Assembly: GCF_030418295.1 (NCBI RefSeq)
Contig: NZ_JAUHQA010000001.1
Coordinates: 1,240,001 to 1,304,000 of the forward strand
Length of the DNA stretch: 64,000 nt
Source of the DNA: Demequina muriae
GTDB lineage: Bacteria; Actinomycetota; Actinomycetes; Actinomycetales; Demequinaceae
Direction: 5' to 3'
Positions 61,049 through 64,000 of the stretch are shown piece by piece. The notes beneath the pieces are model-generated. The model ran no database searches. It saw nothing but the letters and a program-made list of their open reading frames with translations, and was not told the DNA's origin. The number at the start of each line of letters is the position of its first letter. The first letter of the stretch is position 1. The position numbers were made by a program, and so were the translations under genes.

Positions 61049-62347
61049 ATGTCGTTCGCGCGCGATCTCTCCCGGCTGTGGCGCTCGGATGGCTTTCGCC
61101 GTCTGACGTATGTGCGGCTGCTCTCGCAGGGCGGCGACGGGATGTTCCAGGTGGGCATCGCGGCGGCCTTCTTCTTCGACCCCACGACGGCGGCGACGCC
61201 CGGCGCGATCGCGGCCGGCTTCGCGGTGCTGCTCGCGCCTTTCACGCTGGTCGGGCCGTTCGTGGGACCGCTCATCGATCGATGGCAGCGTCAGCGCATC
61301 CTGCTCGTCGGCAACATGGTGCGGCTCGCTCTGGTCGGCACGCTGTGCGCGCTGCTGCTGGGGGGCGCACCGGTGTGGACGCTGTACGTGGTGGCGCTCC
61401 TCACGCTCTCGGTCAACCGGTTCCTGCTCGCGGCGATGTCCGCCGGGATCCCGCGGGTGGTCGCGACCGAGGACCTGCTCGCCGCCAACGCGATCCAGCC
61501 CACGCTCGGCACGGTGGCGGCGGCCGTGGGAGGCGCCATCGGCGGGATCGTGACGTTCGTCGCGCCACAGGCCTCTGATGCGAGCCTCGCATTCGCTGCG
61601 CTGGTGGGCGGTGGCATCGCCTTCGGCCTCGCCTCGTGGGCGACGCTGCTGCTGGGGCGGCGCGCCCTCGGACCCGTGCACCCGCTCGAGCAGCTGCGAC
61701 TCGGGGCCCAGGTGCGTGAGCTCGGCACGGAGCTCGCGGCGGCGGTCCGGTATCTGCATGCACGCGTCACGCCGTTCCACGCGCTACTCGTGATGGCGGC
61801 GCAGCGGCTGCTGTACGGCGTGATGTTCGTCGCGTCGATTCTGATCTCGCGCCACGTGCTGGGCGACCCCGACCGTCCCGAGCAGGCGCTGGGAAACTTC
61901 ACGCTCGTGATCGCCTTCGCCGCCGTGGGGTTCGGGGCCGCCGCGGTGCTGACGCCGGTGTTCGGGTCGCGCTTCACCCGCCACCAGTGGATCGTGCTGT
62001 GCCTGGGGGTCGGAGCCGTCGGCCAGACCGCCCTTGCGCTCTCCATGGAGCCGTGGTCGCTCTTCACCGCCGCCGTGGTCGTGAGCTTCGCGGTCCAGGG
62101 CGCCAAGATCGCGGTGGACACCATCGTGCAGCGCGACACCGAGGACGAGGTGCGCGGCCGCGCCTTCACCCTCTACGACATGGCCTACAACGTGGCGTTC
62201 ATCTCCAGTGCGGTCATTGGCGGTCTGGTGCTGCCGGACGACGGCTACTCGCGTGCCGTGATGGCGGTGCTCGTGGGGCTGTACGTGCTGACGGCGCTGG
62301 TGTTCGCACGCGCCCCCCGCGAGCCGTCGCCCGTCCTGGCGCGCTGA
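61049..62347 (+). CDS. Major facilitator superfamily transporter
   Basis: 432-aa protein with about twelve helices. Loop motifs such as FVGPLIDRWQRQRILLVGNM between helices 2 and 3 are typical of MFS drug or metabolite exporters. Substrate unknown. It ends 36 bp before the first TGTAGGAAGG repeat element. Confidence 0.9.
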   Translation: MSFARDLSRLWRSDGFRRLTYVRLLSQGGDGMFQVGIAAAFFFDPTTAATPGAIAAGFAVLLAPFTLVGPFVGPLIDRWQRQRILLVGNMVRLALVGTLCALLLGGAPVWTLYVVALLTLSVNRFLLAAMSAGIPRVVATEDLLAANAIQPTLGTVAAAVGGAIGGIVTFVAPQASDASLAFAALVGGGIAFGLASWATLLLGRRALGPVHPLEQLRLGAQVRELGTELAAAVRYLHARVTPFHALLVMAAQRLLYGVMFVASILISRHVLGDPDRPEQALGNFTLVIAFAAVGFGAAAVLTPVFGSRFTRHQWIVLCLGVGAVGQTALALSMEPWSLFTAAVVVSFAVQGAKIAVDTIVQRDTEDEVRGRAFTLYDMAYNVAFISSAVIGGLVLPDDGYSRAVMAVLVGLYVLTALVFARAPREPSPVLAR

Positions 62348-62383
62348 CCCGCCCCGGCACCCCAGCAGCCCAGCACCCCAGCC

Positions 62384-62411
62384 CCTTGTAGGAAGGTTCT
62401 GTACACAGAAC
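62384..62411 (+). repeat. TGTAGGAAGG repeat element, copy 1
   Basis: CCTTGTAGGAAGGTTCTGTA followed by CACAGAAC. Contains the inverted repeat TTCTGT-AC-ACAGAA. Lies between MFS and DUF559 genes. Confidence 0.8.
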
Positions 62412-62425
62412 GTCGTGGCGGTGCG

Positions 62426-62448
62426 CCTTGTAGGAAGGTCTTGTTCAC
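62426..62448 (+). repeat. TGTAGGAAGG repeat element, copy 2
   Basis: CCTTGTAGGAAGG is identical to copy 1; the right half has drifted to TCTTGTTCAC. It overlaps the stop codon of the DUF559 gene. Confidence 0.75.
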
Positions 62449-63344
62449 GCCGCACGCTCAGCGAGCGTCCGGAGCGCGATCGCGCGACACCATTGCGGAC
62501 GCTCGACCACGTCCCAGTAGCCGAACCTCACCGTCGCGATCCCGGCCGAGGTCAACACCGCATCCCGCCGCAGATCTCTCACTCGCTGCGACGGTCGCGA
62601 GTGCCACTGTCCGCCATCGAACTCGAATGCCGTGCGCGTGGGCGGATCGTAGGCATCCACCCGGTACGAATCGCGACGAACAGTGAGGCGGTGCTGGCGC
62701 ACGATGTTCGCGAAGGCAGCGCCGGTCAGCACGGTGGTGGCGCCTTGGAGTTCGAGGTGGCTCTCGATGCCGTCCGCAGCATTTCCGAGAAGTCGCACGA
62801 GTCGGCGCCGTCCCCTCACACGTGGCAGACGGTCGACGAGCTCGGTCACCGTGCCCGGATCGATACGGCCGGCGGCACACGCCCCGTAGACGAGCGACTC
62901 GCGTGAGTACTCCGGCTCCCGGGCAAACGCGTGGATCAAGGCGAGTGGCGCATCGGCGGTGACGGTGCCTCGTGGCATCAGTTCAGCGCTGATCGGATGC
63001 GTCTGACTCACGACGCGCACCCAGTCTGGGCCGCGGCGGTGACACCCTCGCGGGACGACGACGTCCGCGACGTCGGGCGCCTGCTCCAGAATTCCCCGCT
63101 CAAAGAGTGCACCCCGGCCGGTGAGCGCGCTTCCGGAAGGCATCCACGCGCATGCCGCGAGCGATCGCACCGACCACGACTCACTATGGAGGGCGCTCGC
63201 GTAGTGGCCCGGTGCCACGCGGACGAGTTCGCCACGCGCGACAGCTGCCTCGATTCCGCGCGGAGTGGCGAGACCGCGCACCTCGTCCACGGTGAAGGGG
63301 CGAGGGAGGCGTTGCGCCTCGGCGATGAGACCCCTGATCGACAT
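62445..63344 (-). CDS. AbiEi-like antitoxin domain fused to DUF559 (Vsr-like) nuclease domain
   Basis: 299-aa protein. The N-terminal winged-helix part (residues 15-90, VDEVRGLATPRGIEAAV and LTGRGALFERGIL) resembles the AbiEi antitoxin DNA-binding domain. The C-terminal part (about 215-299) resembles DUF559/PD-(D/E)xK: DAYDPPTRTAFEFDGGQWH with candidate acidic residues, then RDLRRDAVLTSAGIATVRFGYWDV. Such solitary proteins are abundant in actinobacteria and no toxin partner is adjacent. It is flanked on both sides by TGTAGGAAGG elements. Confidence 0.85.
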   Translation of the reverse strand: MSIRGLIAEAQRLPRPFTVDEVRGLATPRGIEAAVARGELVRVAPGHYASALHSESWSVRSLAACAWMPSGSALTGRGALFERGILEQAPDVADVVVPRGCHRRGPDWVRVVSQTHPISAELMPRGTVTADAPLALIHAFAREPEYSRESLVYGACAAGRIDPGTVTELVDRLPRVRGRRRLVRLLGNAADGIESHLELQGATTVLTGAAFANIVRQHRLTVRRDSYRVDAYDPPTRTAFEFDGGQWHSRPSQRVRDLRRDAVLTSAGIATVRFGYWDVVERPQWCRAIALRTLAERAA

Positions 63345-63432
63345 GGATCATGACTAGCCGCGCAGGCCTCATGCCAACAGGGGCGTTGAGCGAACCTGTG
63401 GAAAACGTTCCCACACGACGCGCTCCGAAGTC

Positions 63433-63459
63433 GTTCTGGGTACAGAACCTTCCTACAGG
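63433..63459 (-). repeat. TGTAGGAAGG repeat element, copy 3 (inverted)
   Basis: Inverse orientation to copies 1 and 2. The minus strand reads TGTAGGAAGGTTCTGTACCC then AGAAC. It contains the TAG stop codon of the last, partial gene. Confidence 0.8.
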
Positions 63460-64000
63460 GGAGGCGGGGGCGGGGTCAGCGGCGGTGGGGTCAGCGGCGG
63501 TGGGGTGGACGGCGCAGCGGCCGATGCGACTGCCAGCAGCGCGTTCGCCGTGGCACCGAGCGCGAGCACCAGTCCGGACAACGCCCCCACCGGCTCCGCG
63601 CCGAACGACGCGGCGGTGATCACGAGCACCAGCAGAATCGGTGCGCCCGCGAACGCGAGCATCAACCAGGGGCGCGAGCGCCGCTGTGGGGACGCAACAC
63701 GATGAGCGACCACGATCACCCCGATCGCACTCGCCATGCCGACCAGGCCCAACGCGGGCATCGCGAACCGGCCCACGACATCGGCCAGGAACGCACCGTT
63801 GAAGCCTCCGTCCAGCGCGAAGCCGATGCCGAAGAACGCCGCGGCGGCCGAGGCCAGCCCACCCGGAACGGCCATGAGCCACGTCAGCAGCCGCAACGGA
63901 TATCGACGAGCGACGTCGTCCCGATCGTCGGGGCGCAGGAGCCAGATTCCGCTGTAGACGAGCGCCACCAGTCCCGTGAGCGCCGGCACCGCGAAGACGA
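63453..64000 (-). CDS. Partial hypothetical membrane protein with Pro-rich C terminus
   Basis: About 182 residues visible; the frame is open to the window end, so the 5' end is missing. At least four hydrophobic helices are seen (GLVALVYSGIWLL, GLASAAAAFFGIGFAL, ALGLVGMASAIGVIVVA, LMLAFAGAPILLVLVITAA). The tail has repeats of PPPLTP, encoded by a short G-rich tandem repeat (63466-63506). No family recognised. Confidence 0.6.
   Translation of the reverse strand, partial: VFAVPALTGLVALVYSGIWLLRPDDRDDVARRYPLRLLTWLMAVPGGLASAAAAFFGIGFALDGGFNGAFLADVVGRFAMPALGLVGMASAIGVIVVAHRVASPQRRSRPWLMLAFAGAPILLVLVITAASFGAEPVGALSGLVLALGATANALLAVASAAAPSTPPPLTPPPLTPPPPPL

Overview
The window is high-GC DNA (roughly 70% G+C by eye) with GTG and TTG starts, lipoprotein-rich exports and a gene order typical of Actinomycetota. 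Several sets of genes fit a Micrococcales-like actinobacterium (Cellulomonas/Demequina type): the rpsF-ssb-rpsR-rplI-dnaB block beside a PBP1, a PadR regulator and ino1; a cytosolic glycoside-hydrolase locus; and SLH-domain surface proteins. The genus cannot be fixed from the sequence alone. No rRNA, tRNA, CRISPR array, insertion sequence or prophage was found.

Region 1 (1-19356) makes surface glycans. It opens with a GDP-fucose/GDP-colitose synthase-type reductase-epimerase. Next come a ColD-type 3-dehydratase with His in place of the PLP lysine, a tandem-duplicated GT10 fucosyltransferase, an OafA-type acyltransferase and an SLH-SpoIID wall protein. A nonulosonate (sialic-acid-like) block follows: GT2 and polysialyltransferase-like genes on the plus strand, and on the minus strand a run of hisC-like aminotransferase, GT2, ABC permease, ABC ATPase, GT52-like sialyltransferase, NeuA fused to a HAD phosphatase, a GT-B-like protein and a short NeuB. 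Together these look like a pathway that builds and exports a sialylated, 6-deoxyhexose-decorated glycan.

Region 2 (19392-27360) is mixed housekeeping: a 4-TM holin-like protein, a small helical protein translationally coupled to an alpha/beta hydrolase, purB, a MOSC protein, a CPBP protease and a large LPG-synthase-like membrane protein with a degenerate kinase segment.

Region 3 (27567-45424) is a carbohydrate-uptake and degradation locus. An Opp-type ABC transporter (lipoprotein SBP, OppB, fused OppC-OppD, OppF), a GH2-GH3-GH43-GH1 operon without signal peptides, a LacI regulator, three SDR enzymes and a TetR regulator are present. Five copies of the inverted repeat TTGAC-N4-GTCAA lie in the two control regions and define a probable LacI regulon.

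Region 4 (45549-49319) holds an AztD-like zinc lipoprotein divergent from a CcdA thiol-electron carrier, with a Zur-like box between them, then two thioredoxin-fold lipoproteins.

Region 5 (49444-58599) is the conserved replication/ribosome/wall block: dnaB with a cluster of DnaA-box-like 9-mers upstream, rplI, rpsR, ssb, rpsF, a Fem transferase, PBP1, PadR with a perfect operator-like palindrome, and ino1. Region 6 (58789-64000) holds small accessory genes including an AbiEi/DUF559 protein.

Several noncoding repeats stand out: a 17-bp and a 23-bp tandem array between convergent genes, a 59-bp dispersed repeat, three copies of a TGTAGGAAGG-type element around the DUF559 gene, and many copies of GGCCGATGC.
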